Positions 26,234-36,975 of a stretch of 64,000 nucleotides of DNA are shown here, one piece after another. The stretch covers positions 1,240,001 through 1,304,000 of the forward strand of contig CP074573.1 of assembly GCA_018394295.1 (NCBI GenBank), written 5' to 3'. The number at the start of each line of letters is the position of its first letter. Position 1 is the first letter of the stretch. The position numbers were made by a program, and so were the translations under genes. The DNA comes from Mycoplasmatota bacterium (lineage in GTDB: Bacteria; Bacillota_I; Bacilli_A; Haloplasmatales; Haloplasmataceae). The notes under the pieces were generated by a model. It was given only the letters and a program-made list of their open reading frames with translations. It ran no database searches and was not told the DNA's origin.

Positions 26234-27421
26234 ATGAAAAGTAATGTAAAAATCATATTTCACATTGATATGAATGCTTTCTTTATTTCATGTGAACTCA
26301 TTAATCATCCTGAATTAAAGAATAAACCATTAGCGATTGCTGGTAAAGCAGCGATTTATAATAAAGGTGTTGTTGTAACTGCTAGTTATGAAGCACGTAA
26401 ATATGGTGTCAAAGCAGCTATGCCAGTATTTGAAGCAAGAAGATTATGTCCACATATTTTATGTATCCCTTCAAATATGGCACTTTATCGGGAAAACTCA
26501 AGAAAATTTATCTGTTTTTTACAACGTTATTCAAAATATATTGAAGTTGCTTCTATAGATGAGGCATATTTAGATGTTACAGAACGTTGTCAAAACATCC
26601 ATCCAATAACCCTAGCGAAAGAAATTCAACAAAAATTAGTAGATGAGTATCAATTACCTACGAGTATTGGAATTGCGACTAATAAATTTTTAGCTAAAAT
26701 GGCTTCAGATATGAAAAAACCAATGGGAATTACTGTGTTAAGAAATAAGGAAATAAAAGAAAAATTATGGCCTTTACCAATTGGTGACATGTATGGAATT
26801 GGTAAAAAAACTGCACCTAAACTTATTAGTAAAGGCATTAAAACAATAGGAGAATTAGTTAAAGAAGAAAATAAAGATACAGTAAAAGAAATTCTAGGGA
26901 ATCAATATACTCATTTTTATCAAAATGCCTTAGGTTATGGTAATAATGTCGTTGACCCTGAAAGGTATGCAGACAATAAAAGTATAGGAAATTCATCAAC
27001 GTATCGTGAAAATATTGTACATGAAAGGATAGCTTACAAGCATTTAAGAGAATTAACAGAAAGTGTTGTTAAACGTTTAAATAAGCATCGTTATTTAACC
27101 AAAACTATTACAGTTCAAATTAAATATGTAGATTTTAAATCTTATACAAAAAGTAAAACAATAAGTAATTATACTGATGAATTTCATGTGATATATAATA
27201 TTATTATCGATTTATTTGATGTATTATGGAATAAATCTCCGATTCGTTTATTAGGTGTAAGTACTTCCCATCTTATTGAGAAAAAAGTTATGAATAAGCA
27301 ATTAAGTTTATTTAATTATGAACACTTTGCTGAAGATGAACAAATTGTTAAGTTAATGAATAAAATCAACCGAAAATATGGTGACAATACAATAAAAAAA
27401 GGAAATAAATTAAAGAAATGA
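26234..27421 (+). CDS. dinB: DNA polymerase IV (Y family)
   Basis: Translesion polymerase, 395 residues. Catalytic carboxylates in HIDMNAFFISCE (residue about 12) and SIDEAYLDV; KAAMPVFEARRLCP; helix-hairpin-helix GIGKKTAPKLISKGIKTIGEL; little-finger domain; C-terminal clamp-binding peptide QLSLFNYE. Complete. In B. subtilis a Pol IV gene (yqjH, polY1) also lies a few genes after spo0A. Confidence 0.95.
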   Translation: MKSNVKIIFHIDMNAFFISCELINHPELKNKPLAIAGKAAIYNKGVVVTASYEARKYGVKAAMPVFEARRLCPHILCIPSNMALYRENSRKFICFLQRYSKYIEVASIDEAYLDVTERCQNIHPITLAKEIQQKLVDEYQLPTSIGIATNKFLAKMASDMKKPMGITVLRNKEIKEKLWPLPIGDMYGIGKKTAPKLISKGIKTIGELVKEENKDTVKEILGNQYTHFYQNALGYGNNVVDPERYADNKSIGNSSTYRENIVHERIAYKHLRELTESVVKRLNKHRYLTKTITVQIKYVDFKSYTKSKTISNYTDEFHVIYNIIIDLFDVLWNKSPIRLLGVSTSHLIEKKVMNKQLSLFNYEHFAEDEQIVKLMNKINRKYGDNTIKKGNKLKK

Positions 27422-27430
27422 GGATAAAAA

Positions 27431-28180
27431 ATGCGATATACCGTAATAACCGGTGCTTCAAGTGGTATTGGTAAGGAATTAGCTTACATATATGCAAAAC
27501 ATGGCCATCATTTAATTTTAATCGCAAGAAGGGTAAATATACTAGTTGAATTAAAAAAAGAATTAGAGGCGATGTATGACGTTTTGATTGAATGTATCTC
27601 TTGTGACTTAAATGAATTAGACAATGTACAAAATATATTTGAAAAAATTAACCAAACTTATGAAATCAATTGTTTAATTAATAATGCAGGACTTTCTTAT
27701 TTTGAATATGTAGAAGATTTATCTTTAAAAAACATCCAGGAACAAACAAATGTCAATGTTATTTCTCCCATACTAGGGACTAGAATTTTATTAAGCAATA
27801 TATTGCGAAATAAAGGCTCTGTAATAAATATTTGCTCTGTCTTGAGTTATTTACCTAACTTAAAATCAAGCGTATATACAGCCTCTAAATACGCTCTCTA
27901 TGGTTTTTCAAATACATTAAGATTAGAATATCCTAAACTTCATGTATTAACCGTCCATCCAATTACAGTAAAGACGAACTTTTTTAAAGATCCTAGCTAT
28001 CTATCACAAGTTAAAAAAGTTATTGAACCAAAAACGGTTGCTTATAAAACCTATCGTTATCATGTAAAAAAGAAAAGAAAATGTGATATTCCTAGGTCAG
28101 TTAGTTTATTAAATATTCTTTATCATTTTTTTCCAAGGATATTCGATTATTTAAATCGTCGATTTTTTTCTAATAAATAA
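27431..28180 (+). CDS. Short-chain dehydrogenase/reductase, YqjQ-like
   Basis: Classical SDR of 249 residues: cofactor loop TGASSGIGKELA at residues 7-18, NNAG at about 83, catalytic Ser in ICSVLSY and YTASKYALYGFS (Tyr and Lys). The C-terminal tail is basic. Ten bases after dinB, so likely co-transcribed; B. subtilis yqjQ lies next to polY1 in the same way. Substrate unknown. Confidence 0.9.
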   Translation: MRYTVITGASSGIGKELAYIYAKHGHHLILIARRVNILVELKKELEAMYDVLIECISCDLNELDNVQNIFEKINQTYEINCLINNAGLSYFEYVEDLSLKNIQEQTNVNVISPILGTRILLSNILRNKGSVINICSVLSYLPNLKSSVYTASKYALYGFSNTLRLEYPKLHVLTVHPITVKTNFFKDPSYLSQVKKVIEPKTVAYKTYRYHVKKKRKCDIPRSVSLLNILYHFFPRIFDYLNRRFFSNK

Positions 28181-28267
28181 ATAATTTCATAATAATTTGT
28201 CCATTGAATTCGTATAATTTACTATATAATTTTTAATTATAATTTATTATTTGATGAGGCGAATATT

Positions 28268-28924
28268 ATGAGGCATGGAGTTAATAAGTATTATTCATAT
28301 AATCAAAAAGATCAATCCTATCAAAAAAAGATAGTTAATAAAAGTGTACCCTATTATCTTTTTACAGTAATTTTATTTATTGTAGGTTTTATTTCTGGTA
28401 ATGTGGTTTGTTATGATTTAAATAATCAAAAATTATTATCTGTAATTAATCCTGTTAAAGATACCATAGAAGTATTATCAGTTGAAAAATCATTATCATT
28501 GCTCATCAAAAGTTTTTTTACCCATTTTACCTATATTTTTATAATATGGTTTCTATCTTTAACAATAATTGGTATAATATTGGTAATGTTTATCATTTTC
28601 TTTGTTGGATTTATGTATGGTGTTGTTATAAGTAGTTTTACTTATCAGTTAGGTTTTCAAGGTCTATTGATTGGTTTTTTTTATACATTTCCGCAAAATG
28701 TAATTTTAATTCCATTATTAATTTATATTTCAAGTCATTCAATCAGATTATCGTTAGCGATATTTAAAAATTTCTTTCAGAGTAGTAGCCGTAAGTATTT
28801 AAAAGACTTACTCAATCAATATTACAATCAACTCTTTTTTGCGACTGGAATATTGATTATTTATGCTTTAATCATGAGTATTTTTGGTAATGTATTTACA
28901 AATATTTTAAAATCTTTAATATAA
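28268..28924 (+). CDS. spoIIM: Stage II sporulation protein M
   Basis: Polytopic membrane protein, 218 residues, with five hydrophobic segments (starting YLFTVILFIVGFISGNVV) and the family core FVGFMYGVVISSFTYQLGFQGLLIGFFYTFPQNVILIPLL. Part of the DMP peptidoglycan-remodelling complex in engulfment. The neighbours fur, xerD and deoB follow in the order known from Bacillus. Confidence 0.92.
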   Translation: MRHGVNKYYSYNQKDQSYQKKIVNKSVPYYLFTVILFIVGFISGNVVCYDLNNQKLLSVINPVKDTIEVLSVEKSLSLLIKSFFTHFTYIFIIWFLSLTIIGIILVMFIIFFVGFMYGVVISSFTYQLGFQGLLIGFFYTFPQNVILIPLLIYISSHSIRLSLAIFKNFFQSSSRKYLKDLLNQYYNQLFFATGILIIYALIMSIFGNVFTNILKSLI

Positions 28925-28936
28925 AGAGGTGATTCC

Positions 28937-29395
28937 ATGATTTTAGTTCAACAAGAACTTAATAAATATCTTCGTAAAATTAAAGAACATCATGCTAAAA
29001 TAACACCACAGCGTATAGAAATTCTTAATATATTTTTAAATAATAAAGATGATCATTTTACCGCAGAAGATATATTAAGAAAATTAAATGAATCTAAAAC
29101 TGGACAAGCAACTGTTTATAGAACACTAGAACTATTTTGTTCAGCAGGAATATTAAAGAAAGTTAATTTTAAAAATGAAGAATTTGCACGATATGATTTA
29201 CTTGATTTAGATGAAAAACATTTTCATCATCATTTAGTATGCAATAACTGCGGAAAGGTGATTGAAATAAGTGATGATTTACTTGATCACATTGAAAACA
29301 AAGTTCAAACAGACTATCATTTTCAAATAATGAATCATGAATTAATATTAAGTGGGATTTGTCAAGAGTGTCAAACGAGTGATAACAATGAATAA
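28937..29395 (+). CDS. fur: Ferric uptake regulator family repressor
   Basis: 152 residues. N-terminal winged helix (ITPQRIEILNIFLNNKDDHFTAEDILRKL, TGQATVYRTLELF), metal site HFHHHLVCNNCGKVIEI with the first CxxC, second CxxC in SGICQECQ. Could be Fur, Zur or PerR; position between spoIIM and xerD favours Fur. Overlaps xerD by 8 bases. Confidence 0.93.
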   Translation: MILVQQELNKYLRKIKEHHAKITPQRIEILNIFLNNKDDHFTAEDILRKLNESKTGQATVYRTLELFCSAGILKKVNFKNEEFARYDLLDLDEKHFHHHLVCNNCGKVIEISDDLLDHIENKVQTDYHFQIMNHELILSGICQECQTSDNNE

Positions 29396-30323
29396 TAATA
29401 TAGATTATTTAATTGATGAATTTAATCATTATTTACTAATCGAAAGAGGATTAAGTCAAAATACAATCACTTCATATAATAACGATATTATACAGTATAG
29501 TGATTATTTAAAAGTGACTGATATTAACTTAATAAAAAGAGAACATATTATTGAATTTCTAAATCATTTACATGACTTAAATTTAAAACCAAAATCAATT
29601 GCGAGAAAAATATCAGCGATTAAAATGTTTCATAAATTTTTATTTTTAAATAATTATATTACTGAAAATGTATCGTTTTTTATCGAACAACCCAAACTAG
29701 AAAAGAGTTTACCTGAAGTATTATCAACACAAGAAATAGATGCATTATTAAATAGTTTTACAGAAGAAACCGCTATTGATTTAAGAAATAAAACGATGGT
29801 TGAATTAATGTATTCTACTGGACTTCGCGTCAGTGAACTAGTAAACTTAAATATAGAAGATATACATCTATCAATGGGTTTTTTGAAATGTCGAGGAAAA
29901 GGTAATAAGGAAAGAATTATACCGATTGGTGAAATCGCAATTAAATTATTAGAGAAATATTTAAATAGTGCTAGAAATAAATTAAATATTCACTATGATA
30001 ACCAAATTTTATTCTTAAACCAAAATGGTTTAAGAATATCTAGGTATGTGTTTTGGAAATTATTAAAAACACAGGCAAATAAAATTAACTTAACAAGAAA
30101 CTTATCACCACATAAATTAAGACATTCATTTGCGACACATTTATTAGAAAATCAAGTTGATATACGATATATCCAAGAATTATTAGGGCACAGTGATATT
30201 TCAACAACACAAATTTACACCCATGTAAATAGTAAACGGTTAAATGATGTGATAAGAGACTTTCATCCACGAAAAAATATCCATACCTTAAATCAAACAG
30301 AAGTAAAAGGAGCTAAAAAATGA
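29388..30323 (+). CDS. xerD: Tyrosine recombinase XerD
   Basis: Chromosome-dimer recombinase, 311 residues. SAM-like N-terminal domain, then catalytic R in [38 protein letters not shown] with nucleophile Tyr; ends RDFHPR as XerD. ATG 29388 chosen since GAGTGAT is suitably spaced; the frame reaches 29352. Synteny equals B. subtilis ripX. Confidence 0.94.
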   Translation: MNNNIDYLIDEFNHYLLIERGLSQNTITSYNNDIIQYSDYLKVTDINLIKREHIIEFLNHLHDLNLKPKSIARKISAIKMFHKFLFLNNYITENVSFFIEQPKLEKSLPEVLSTQEIDALLNSFTEETAIDLRNKTMVELMYSTGLRVSELVNLNIEDIHLSMGFLKCRGKGNKERIIPIGEIAIKLLEKYLNSARNKLNIHYDNQILFLNQNGLRISRYVFWKLLKTQANKINLTRNLSPHKLRHSFATHLLENQVDIRYIQELLGHSDISTTQIYTHVNSKRLNDVIRDFHPRKNIHTLNQTEVKGAKK

Positions 30324-31498
30324 AATTTAAACGTACTTTTTTAATAGTATTAGATTCGCTTGGTTGTGGAGCGATGGAAGATGCACAAGAATACGGTGAT
30401 GAAGGTAGTAACACCATTAAACATATCTCAGAACAAATGACACTTAATCTACCTTATATGCAAAAATTAGGTTATGGAAATATAACCGAGATTAAAAATG
30501 TACCAAAAACAGAAGAACCTATGGGATATTTTACAAAAATGGAAGAGAAATCAGTAGGAAAGGATACCATGACAGGGCATTGGGAGTTTATGGGACTTCA
30601 TGTCACAGAACCCTTTCAAACATTCACTGATACAGGATTTCCTAAAGCATTAATTGATGAATTAGAAAGAAAAACAGGAAGAAAAGTGATTGGGAACAAA
30701 GCTGCATCTGGTACAGAGATATTAGTAGAACTTGGCGAAGAACAAATGAAAACAGGTGATTTAATTGTTTATACTTCTGCCGATTCTGTATTACAAATAG
30801 CCGCTCATGAAGAAATTGTCCCTCTTGACGAATTATATCGAATATGTGAGATTGCCCGTGAAATGACTTTATCAGATGAATGGAAGGTAGGAAGAATAAT
30901 CGCTAGACCTTTTATTGGTACTGATAAAGCAAATTTCAAGCGTACACCTAATCGTCATGATTATGCTTTAAAACCTTTTGGTAAAACTGTACTAAACTAT
31001 CTACAAGAAAATAATTATGATGTGATATCCATCGGTAAGATTAAAGATATCTATGATGGAGAAGGGATTACACAAGCCTACAAATCAAAATCAAATACAA
31101 ATGGTTGTGAAATCTTACTAGAGCAAATTAAGAAAGATTTTACAGGTATTTGTTTTATGAACTTAGTTGATTTTGACGCTTTATATGGACACAGAAGAAA
31201 TCCAATCGGCTATGGCGAAGCAATAAATGAATTTGATACTTATTTAGGTAAAATGCTTAATCAGTTAAAGGAAGATGATTTATTAATCTTAACAGCCGAT
31301 CATGGTAATGATCCTATTCACCATGGAACTGACCACACAAGAGAATATGTACCACTTTTAGTCTACAGTAAAAAATTAAAAACACCGAAAGCTTTATCAA
31401 TTAGAACATCGTTTGCTGATATTGGCGCAACAATCGCTGAAAATTATCAAGTCCAAAATGGTCAAATAGGAAAAAGCTTCTTAAATGATTTACAATAA
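30320..31498 (+). CDS. deoB: Phosphopentomutase
   Basis: Alkaline-phosphatase-superfamily mutase interconverting ribose/deoxyribose 1- and 5-phosphates, 392 residues. Metal and catalytic motifs [12 protein letters not shown], the active Thr region [13 protein letters not shown], and [20 protein letters not shown]. Overlaps xerD by 4 bases; in B. subtilis drm follows ripX likewise, then punA, which is not here. Confidence 0.97.
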   Translation: MKFKRTFLIVLDSLGCGAMEDAQEYGDEGSNTIKHISEQMTLNLPYMQKLGYGNITEIKNVPKTEEPMGYFTKMEEKSVGKDTMTGHWEFMGLHVTEPFQTFTDTGFPKALIDELERKTGRKVIGNKAASGTEILVELGEEQMKTGDLIVYTSADSVLQIAAHEEIVPLDELYRICEIAREMTLSDEWKVGRIIARPFIGTDKANFKRTPNRHDYALKPFGKTVLNYLQENNYDVISIGKIKDIYDGEGITQAYKSKSNTNGCEILLEQIKKDFTGICFMNLVDFDALYGHRRNPIGYGEAINEFDTYLGKMLNQLKEDDLLILTADHGNDPIHHGTDHTREYVPLLVYSKKLKTPKALSIRTSFADIGATIAENYQVQNGQIGKSFLNDLQ

Positions 31499-31510
31499 TT
31501 TATGACATAT

Positions 31511-31546
31511 AAAACAAGATTGATTATCATCTTGTTTTATTTTTTA
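31511..31546 (+). terminator. Terminator after deoB
   Basis: Stem AAAACAAGAT / ATCTTGTTTT with eight-base loop and T-rich tail. Confidence 0.88.
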
Positions 31547-31567
31547 TTTAACTAAACATCAATGTTA

Positions 31568-31596
31568 TTTACATCTTTGTAAAATTCATGTAAAAT
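31568..31596 (+). promoter_or_regulatory. Sigma-A type promoter for SNF2 helicase gene
   Basis: TTTACA at 31568-31573, 17-base spacer, TAAAAT at 31591-31596; AGGAGG follows before ATG 31619. Confidence 0.6.
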
Positions 31597-31618
31597 AATA
31601 AGAATGAGGAGGTATTAA

Positions 31619-34600
31619 ATGAATATAAAACAAATTAAACAACAAGCATCAAATCAAATCACATTTGAACGTGGTGTTGATTATTATGAAAATGGACATG
31701 TACAAAATTACCATATGAATGTCTCTAAAAATATAACCTTAGATGCCCAAGTGATTGGAAGTCTAAATAATATTTATCAAGTAAGAGCAGAATTTAATGA
31801 ATATAACGAATTAGAAGAATATAATTGTCAATGTCAAGCATTTAATACCTACAAAGGCTGTTGTAAACACATTATCGCCTTATTACTTCATTATTATTAT
31901 GATATTGACCATAAACCAACTCATTTTGGTCAATCAGTTACCAAAACAGACAGAATTGCAGCTAAAATGATTACCAATTACACGAATAAAAGTATTAATG
32001 AAGTCGTTTCAGATACTTCTTTTCAAAAAGTGCACTTAATTCCACAATTGGATATTGATTATAAAGGTAAATTACGAATGAGTTTTACGATTGGTCATGT
32101 AAGACCTTATGTATTACGTAGCTTATCAAAGTTCTATCATGATATGAATGAGCATAATATTACAGAATATGGGAAAAATTTAACGTTTTATCATGATATT
32201 AAACATTTTTCAGAAGACTCACAGGCTTTAGTAAAGTTTGTTTTAAATGTATATTTTGAATCACATTATTATCAGTTAGAATCAAATTATTACAGACCAA
32301 GAAATGATGATCGTTTTTTAACGATATCACCAAGTGCTTTAGATAAATTTTTTGAAATTTATATCAATAAAAATATAAATTTTTCAGAAAATGGGAAGCA
32401 AACACAGGTTACTTTTGTTGATACAAAACCAAATATTACTTTGTCAATCAAACCAGTTGAGGATGCTTTTGACCTATCGATTAATTTTAAAGAAGCATTG
32501 ATATTAAATGGTGAATCATATCAATATATTTTAATTGATCATTTACTTTACCGTTTAAATGAGAATTTTACTGAAAAGGTCGGTCCTTTACTTCAAGCTT
32601 TAAGAGAAAAAGGAGCTTCACTCATTATTAGTCGTCAAGATATGCCCACATTTTGTATAAATGTCTTAAATGAAATAAGAAATCATATAACAATTAATGC
32701 TGATGAAAATATATTAAGCGAATTTGAACCTACGCCTTTAGTATCAAAATTATATATAGATTTGGATGAAGAACATATTGTGTCAGCAAAATTAAAATTT
32801 ATATATGGTGATTATGAATTTGATGCTTTTGATGAAAGAAGAGGAGACATTTATCGAAATGTAAAGGAAGAACTAATCGCTAAAAACATGGTTAAAAAAT
32901 ATTTTGAAATAGAGTACAAAGAAAAAGCACAATTTCAAATATATGAGAATGAAATGATTTATCATCTTTATGTAGAAGGAATTGAAGAATTATCTAAATA
33001 TATGCAAATATATGTTTCTGATCAATTTAAATCACTTGTAAGAAAGTCACCAAGTATTAAAATTGGTGTAAATGTAAATCATCATTTATTAGATATTGAT
33101 ATTGATACATCCGAATTTCCGATGAATGAGTTAATGGATATTTTACAAGCCTATAAACGAAATAAAAAATATTTTCGCTTAAAAGATGGTTCATTTATCC
33201 ATTTAGAAGATAATTCATTATCAGAACTCGCTCAAATTACCGATGGTCTTGATTTATCAATTGAAGATTTGGAAAATCAAAATGTTACAGTTCCTAAATA
33301 TCGTGCATTATTCTTAGACAATATGTTAAAAAATAGTGAGTTTATTAAATCTGAACGTGATAATTACTTTAAAGAAATTGTTCGTGATGTGAAAGATGTA
33401 GATGATACAGCTTTTATAATTCCAGATACATTAAAAGATATTTTAAGAAACTATCAAAAAACAGGATTTCGTTGGTTAAAAACAATGAGTTATTATGGAT
33501 TTGGTGGCATCTTAGCTGATGATATGGGATTGGGTAAAACGATTCAAATTATATCATTAATTCAATCCTATTTAAATGAAACACCTAATTCAATTCCCAC
33601 TTTGGTTGTATGTCCGGCTTCATTAGTACTAAATTGGGAAGTAGAATTAAATCATTTTGCTCCTCAAATAAAAGTATTAACAATCATTGGCTCTATCGAT
33701 GCTAGGAAAGATATTATTAAAAGAATTGATCAATATGAAGTCATACTTACCTCATATGATTACTTAAAACGGGATATTGACTTATATATAGATAAAAAAT
33801 TTATGTTTCATATTATCGATGAAGCACAATATATAAAAAACCATCATACCTTAAATGCTCGTTCTGTTAAGCAAATAAAAAGTCAATGTCGTTTTGCATT
33901 GACTGGAACACCAATTGAAAACAATCTAGCGGAAATCTGGTCTATTTTTGATTTTATTATGCCTGGTTATTTATATTCTTATCGAAAGTTTAATCAAAAT
34001 TATGAAATCCCAATTGTAAAAGAAGAAAATAAAAAAGTTTTATGTAATTTAAAGAAATTAATAACACCTTTTGTTATTAGAAGATTAAAAAAGGATGTCT
34101 TAAAAGAATTACCAGATAAGACTGAAACAACGATGTATGCCTATCTAGAAGGAGAACAAAAAAAGTTATATCTAGCCAATGTTGCTTTGATAAAAAAAGA
34201 AGTCAATGAAAAAATACAATCTGGTTTTAATAAAAATAAGTTGATGATTTTATCAATGTTAACCCGTTTACGACAATTATGCTGTGATCCTAGTTTATAC
34301 TATGATGATTATCATGGTGAGAGTGCAAAATTGAAAATGTGTCTACAACTAATCGACACTTCAATTGAATCTGGACATAAAATATTGTTATTTTCTCAGT
34401 TTACCTCTATGTTAGCGATTATTAAAAACAAGTTAATTGAAAAAGGAATTTCATTTTACTTATTAGAAGGTGCGACTAAAAAAGAAGAACGAAAACGTTT
34501 GGTCGATCATTTTAATGCAGATGATACCAATGTATTTTTAATATCATTAAAGGCTGGGGGGACTGGTTTAAATTTAACCAGTGCTGATGTTGTCATTCAT

Positions 34601-34831
34601 TATGATCCTTGGTGGAATATTAGTGCTCAAAATCAAGCAACAGATAGAACCCATCGAATTGGTCAAAAAGAAAATGTCCAGGTATATAAATTAATTGCGA
34701 AAAATACCATTGAAGAGAAGATACTCAAACTGCAAGAATCAAAACTTAGATTAGCTGATTCAATTATTGTCGAAGATGATGGTATTATAACCAAAATGTC
34801 TGAAAAAGATATTTTGGAATTATTTGACTGA
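31619..34831 (+). CDS. SWIM zinc-finger SNF2-family helicase
   Basis: 1070 residues. N-terminal SWIM finger with Cys70, Cys72, Cys82 and His84 (CQC...CKH), long SNF2-associated region to about 600, then the ATPase: Walker A DDMGLGKT near 635, DEAQ box near 733, LTGTPIENNLAEIWS, and helicase C domain with GGTGLNLTSADVVIHYDPWWN and TDRTHRIGQ. Probably a double-stranded DNA translocase acting on protein-DNA or RNA polymerase complexes; the precise role is unknown. The stop codon lies in its terminator hairpin. Confidence 0.93.
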   Translation: MNIKQIKQQASNQITFERGVDYYENGHVQNYHMNVSKNITLDAQVIGSLNNIYQVRAEFNEYNELEEYNCQCQAFNTYKGCCKHIIALLLHYYYDIDHKPTHFGQSVTKTDRIAAKMITNYTNKSINEVVSDTSFQKVHLIPQLDIDYKGKLRMSFTIGHVRPYVLRSLSKFYHDMNEHNITEYGKNLTFYHDIKHFSEDSQALVKFVLNVYFESHYYQLESNYYRPRNDDRFLTISPSALDKFFEIYINKNINFSENGKQTQVTFVDTKPNITLSIKPVEDAFDLSINFKEALILNGESYQYILIDHLLYRLNENFTEKVGPLLQALREKGASLIISRQDMPTFCINVLNEIRNHITINADENILSEFEPTPLVSKLYIDLDEEHIVSAKLKFIYGDYEFDAFDERRGDIYRNVKEELIAKNMVKKYFEIEYKEKAQFQIYENEMIYHLYVEGIEELSKYMQIYVSDQFKSLVRKSPSIKIGVNVNHHLLDIDIDTSEFPMNELMDILQAYKRNKKYFRLKDGSFIHLEDNSLSELAQITDGLDLSIEDLENQNVTVPKYRALFLDNMLKNSEFIKSERDNYFKEIVRDVKDVDDTAFIIPDTLKDILRNYQKTGFRWLKTMSYYGFGGILADDMGLGKTIQIISLIQSYLNETPNSIPTLVVCPASLVLNWEVELNHFAPQIKVLTIIGSIDARKDIIKRIDQYEVILTSYDYLKRDIDLYIDKKFMFHIIDEAQYIKNHHTLNARSVKQIKSQCRFALTGTPIENNLAEIWSIFDFIMPGYLYSYRKFNQNYEIPIVKEENKKVLCNLKKLITPFVIRRLKKDVLKELPDKTETTMYAYLEGEQKKLYLANVALIKKEVNEKIQSGFNKNKLMILSMLTRLRQLCCDPSLYYDDYHGESAKLKMCLQLIDTSIESGHKILLFSQFTSMLAIIKNKLIEKGISFYLLEGATKKEERKRLVDHFNADDTNVFLISLKAGGTGLNLTSADVVIHYDPWWNISAQNQATDRTHRIGQKENVQVYKLIAKNTIEEKILKLQESKLRLADSIIVEDDGIITKMSEKDILELFD

Positions 34832-34851
34832 GCCGAAAGGCTCTTTTTTTC
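34830..34851 (+). terminator. Terminator after SNF2 helicase gene
   Basis: Stem GAGCC / GGCTC with GAAA loop and seven T; the stop codon TGA is in the stem. Confidence 0.92.
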
Positions 34852-34852
34852 A

Positions 34853-34881
34853 TGGATAATTATATTGATTTATGATATAAT
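34853..34881 (+). promoter_or_regulatory. Promoter for MATE transporter gene
   Basis: TGGATA at 34853-34858, 17-base spacer, TATAAT at 34876-34881. Confidence 0.5.
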
Positions 34882-34914
34882 GGTACGATGTTGTATAGAA
34901 TAGTAGGTGATATG

Positions 34915-36279
34915 ATGTTTAAAAAATATTCTTTTTCTAAAAATTCTCTTTTTTATCATGGATTAATTCGATTAGCGATTCCGATGGCCATGACAGCTTT
35001 ACTTGGTTCATTATTGAATATGGTAGATACCTTTATGATTAGTAAATTGGGAGGAACAGCTGTAGCTGCTGTTGGTACGAGTAACAAAGTCTTTTTTCTA
35101 ATGATCGTTACATTATATGGGGTTTATAGTGGATTTGGTGTTTTTGTCTCACAATATTGGGGTAAAAAAGATATAAAACGACTTCAATCGGTATATATGC
35201 TTGCTCTAATAACGGGTATATTTATATCAGTAATAATAACCCTTCTATGTTTAGTTATTCCAAAAGAAATTTTATCCCTTTTTTCAGATGATCCAGAAGT
35301 TCTAACGTTAGGTGTTACTTACCTAAGAATCACTAGTTTCACATTTATAATATCAGCGATCGGATTTAGTTTTGAAATGGTTTCAAGAGCTACTGAAAAA
35401 GTCATGCTTCCTTTTTTTGTTTCTGGTATTGGTGTTATTGTTAATTCACTATTAAATTATGTTTTAATATTTGGGAAATTAGGTTTTGAAGAAATGGGAG
35501 TTGAAGGGGCTGCAATAGCAACGCTTATATCTCGTTCTTTACAGTTAATCATATATTTATTTTATATATTTATCACAAAACATCCTGTATTATTTATAAA
35601 AATAAAGAATTTTGTTTATGAACCTCAATTGTTTAAAAAAATATATTTAAAAACTATACCTGTAGTTGGTAATGAGTTCTTTTGGGCGCTAGGGATTATC
35701 TCAATCTTTGCTGCTTATGGACAAAAAGGAACAGATGCATTAGCGTCAATGCAGTTATTTGATACAATTGTTGCATTGTTAACTGTATTTACAATGGGAA
35801 TTGCTAATTCAAGTGCCATTATGATTGGTAAAAAAATAGGAGAAAAGAAAATAGATGAAGCAAAATGGTATGCTAAGTTATTTTTATATAACTCAGTTCG
35901 CTTTGGTTTTTTAACCTCACTTGTATTAATTGCTTTTATTCCACTTGTTCCTATAATATTTAACACTCAAGGAGAAGCAATTATTTATAATATACAAAAT
36001 TGTCTTCTTGTTTTTGCAGGATATATGCCTTTTAATCTATTAGCTGCTACATTTATTGTTGGTATCTTAAGAAGTGGAGGAGATACAAAAGCAGCTTTTA
36101 TATTTGAGGTTTCAACCTTATGGGGATACGCTGTACCAATGGCCTTTCTATTGGTTCTTTTCACTCCATTATCTATCCCTATTATATACTTAATTATTAC
36201 TTTTGAATTAGTGATAAAAGTTGTTTTTTGTTATATTCGTTATAAATCAGGAAAGTATTTACATAATTTAGTTCATTAA
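34915..36279 (+). CDS. MATE family efflux transporter
   Basis: Twelve-helix multidrug/metabolite exporter, about 454 residues, with two homologous halves (LIRLAIPMAMTALLGSLLNMVDTFMISKLGG and the later TIPVVGNEFFWALGIISIFAAYG). ATG 34915 is the best-spaced start after AGGTGA at 34905-34910; ATG 34912 adjoins it. Ion-coupled substrate export is inferred from the family; no substrate can be named. Confidence 0.93.
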   Translation: MFKKYSFSKNSLFYHGLIRLAIPMAMTALLGSLLNMVDTFMISKLGGTAVAAVGTSNKVFFLMIVTLYGVYSGFGVFVSQYWGKKDIKRLQSVYMLALITGIFISVIITLLCLVIPKEILSLFSDDPEVLTLGVTYLRITSFTFIISAIGFSFEMVSRATEKVMLPFFVSGIGVIVNSLLNYVLIFGKLGFEEMGVEGAAIATLISRSLQLIIYLFYIFITKHPVLFIKIKNFVYEPQLFKKIYLKTIPVVGNEFFWALGIISIFAAYGQKGTDALASMQLFDTIVALLTVFTMGIANSSAIMIGKKIGEKKIDEAKWYAKLFLYNSVRFGFLTSLVLIAFIPLVPIIFNTQGEAIIYNIQNCLLVFAGYMPFNLLAATFIVGILRSGGDTKAAFIFEVSTLWGYAVPMAFLLVLFTPLSIPIIYLIITFELVIKVVFCYIRYKSGKYLHNLVH

Positions 36280-36305
36280 TAATAACTCAATAATTTCAAT
36301 CATTT

Positions 36306-36330
36306 AGGATGCTTATGCATCCTTTTTTTA
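36306..36330 (+). terminator. Terminator after MATE gene
   Basis: Stem AGGATGC / GCATCCT, loop TTAT, T run. Confidence 0.9.
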
Positions 36331-36413
36331 TGTTATAACTTTCTTTCGGTTCACAATTTATTGTTAAACATATTCATAATTACATTTTGGTTTAATTTAT
36401 ACTGGTAAATGAA

Positions 36414-36420
36414 TGTCGAA
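36414..36420 (+). promoter_or_regulatory. Exact Spo0A box upstream of dps
   Basis: TGTCGAA, 124 bases before the dps start. A single box can occur by chance. Confidence 0.35.
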
Positions 36421-36543
36421 TAAGGTATTAACTAATTAATCAATTTCACAGTCTACAAATAATTACATCATTAATAGAGGGAATAAATAATAGTTAGCAA
36501 CTTAAGAAGATTATTGTCATATATTGTAAAAGGAGGGGTAAAA

Positions 36544-36975
36544 ATGGATGAAAAAAACTTGAAAAAGTATTTTGCTGATCTAAATACAGTGCTTTATAAT
36601 ATTTTAAATTTTCATTGGAATGTAACAGGAGGATTATTTATAACACTTCACAGATTATATCAGGAGCAATATGAATTTTTATTTGATAGTATTGATCAAC
36701 TAGCAGAAATATTTAAAGCAAAAGGAATATACCCATTAACTTGTTTACGAGAAATCTATGATCTAGCTGATATTAAAACAATGGAATCAAAAGATTATAC
36801 TGCCAGAGAAACAATAGAAAGTGAAATAGAGCAATTTGAACTTTTAAATAAAAAATCTATTTCACTAGCTGATGCTGCCAATGAAGAAGGGGATTTAACA
36901 CTTGTTGATTACTTTACAGATCAATCTAATTTCTTTAATAAACAATTATACTTTTTACGACAATTTATTAAGTAA
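36544..36975 (+). CDS. dps: Dps-family DNA-protection ferritin
   Basis: 143 residues, four-helix ferritin-like. Ferroxidase residues are in NILNFHWNVTG (His) and FDSIDQLAEIFKAKG (Asp/Glu). Forms dodecamers that store iron and protect DNA in characterised relatives. ATG 36544 is preceded by AAGGAGGGG; the frame from 36514 overlaps that site and is rejected. Stands alone. Confidence 0.9.
   Translation: MDEKNLKKYFADLNTVLYNILNFHWNVTGGLFITLHRLYQEQYEFLFDSIDQLAEIFKAKGIYPLTCLREIYDLADIKTMESKDYTARETIESEIEQFELLNKKSISLADAANEEGDLTLVDYFTDQSNFFNKQLYFLRQFIK

Noticed and set aside
28181-28267. Sigma-E promoter before spoIIM
   Set aside because: Several TATAAT-like words but no convincing spaced -35/-10 pair.
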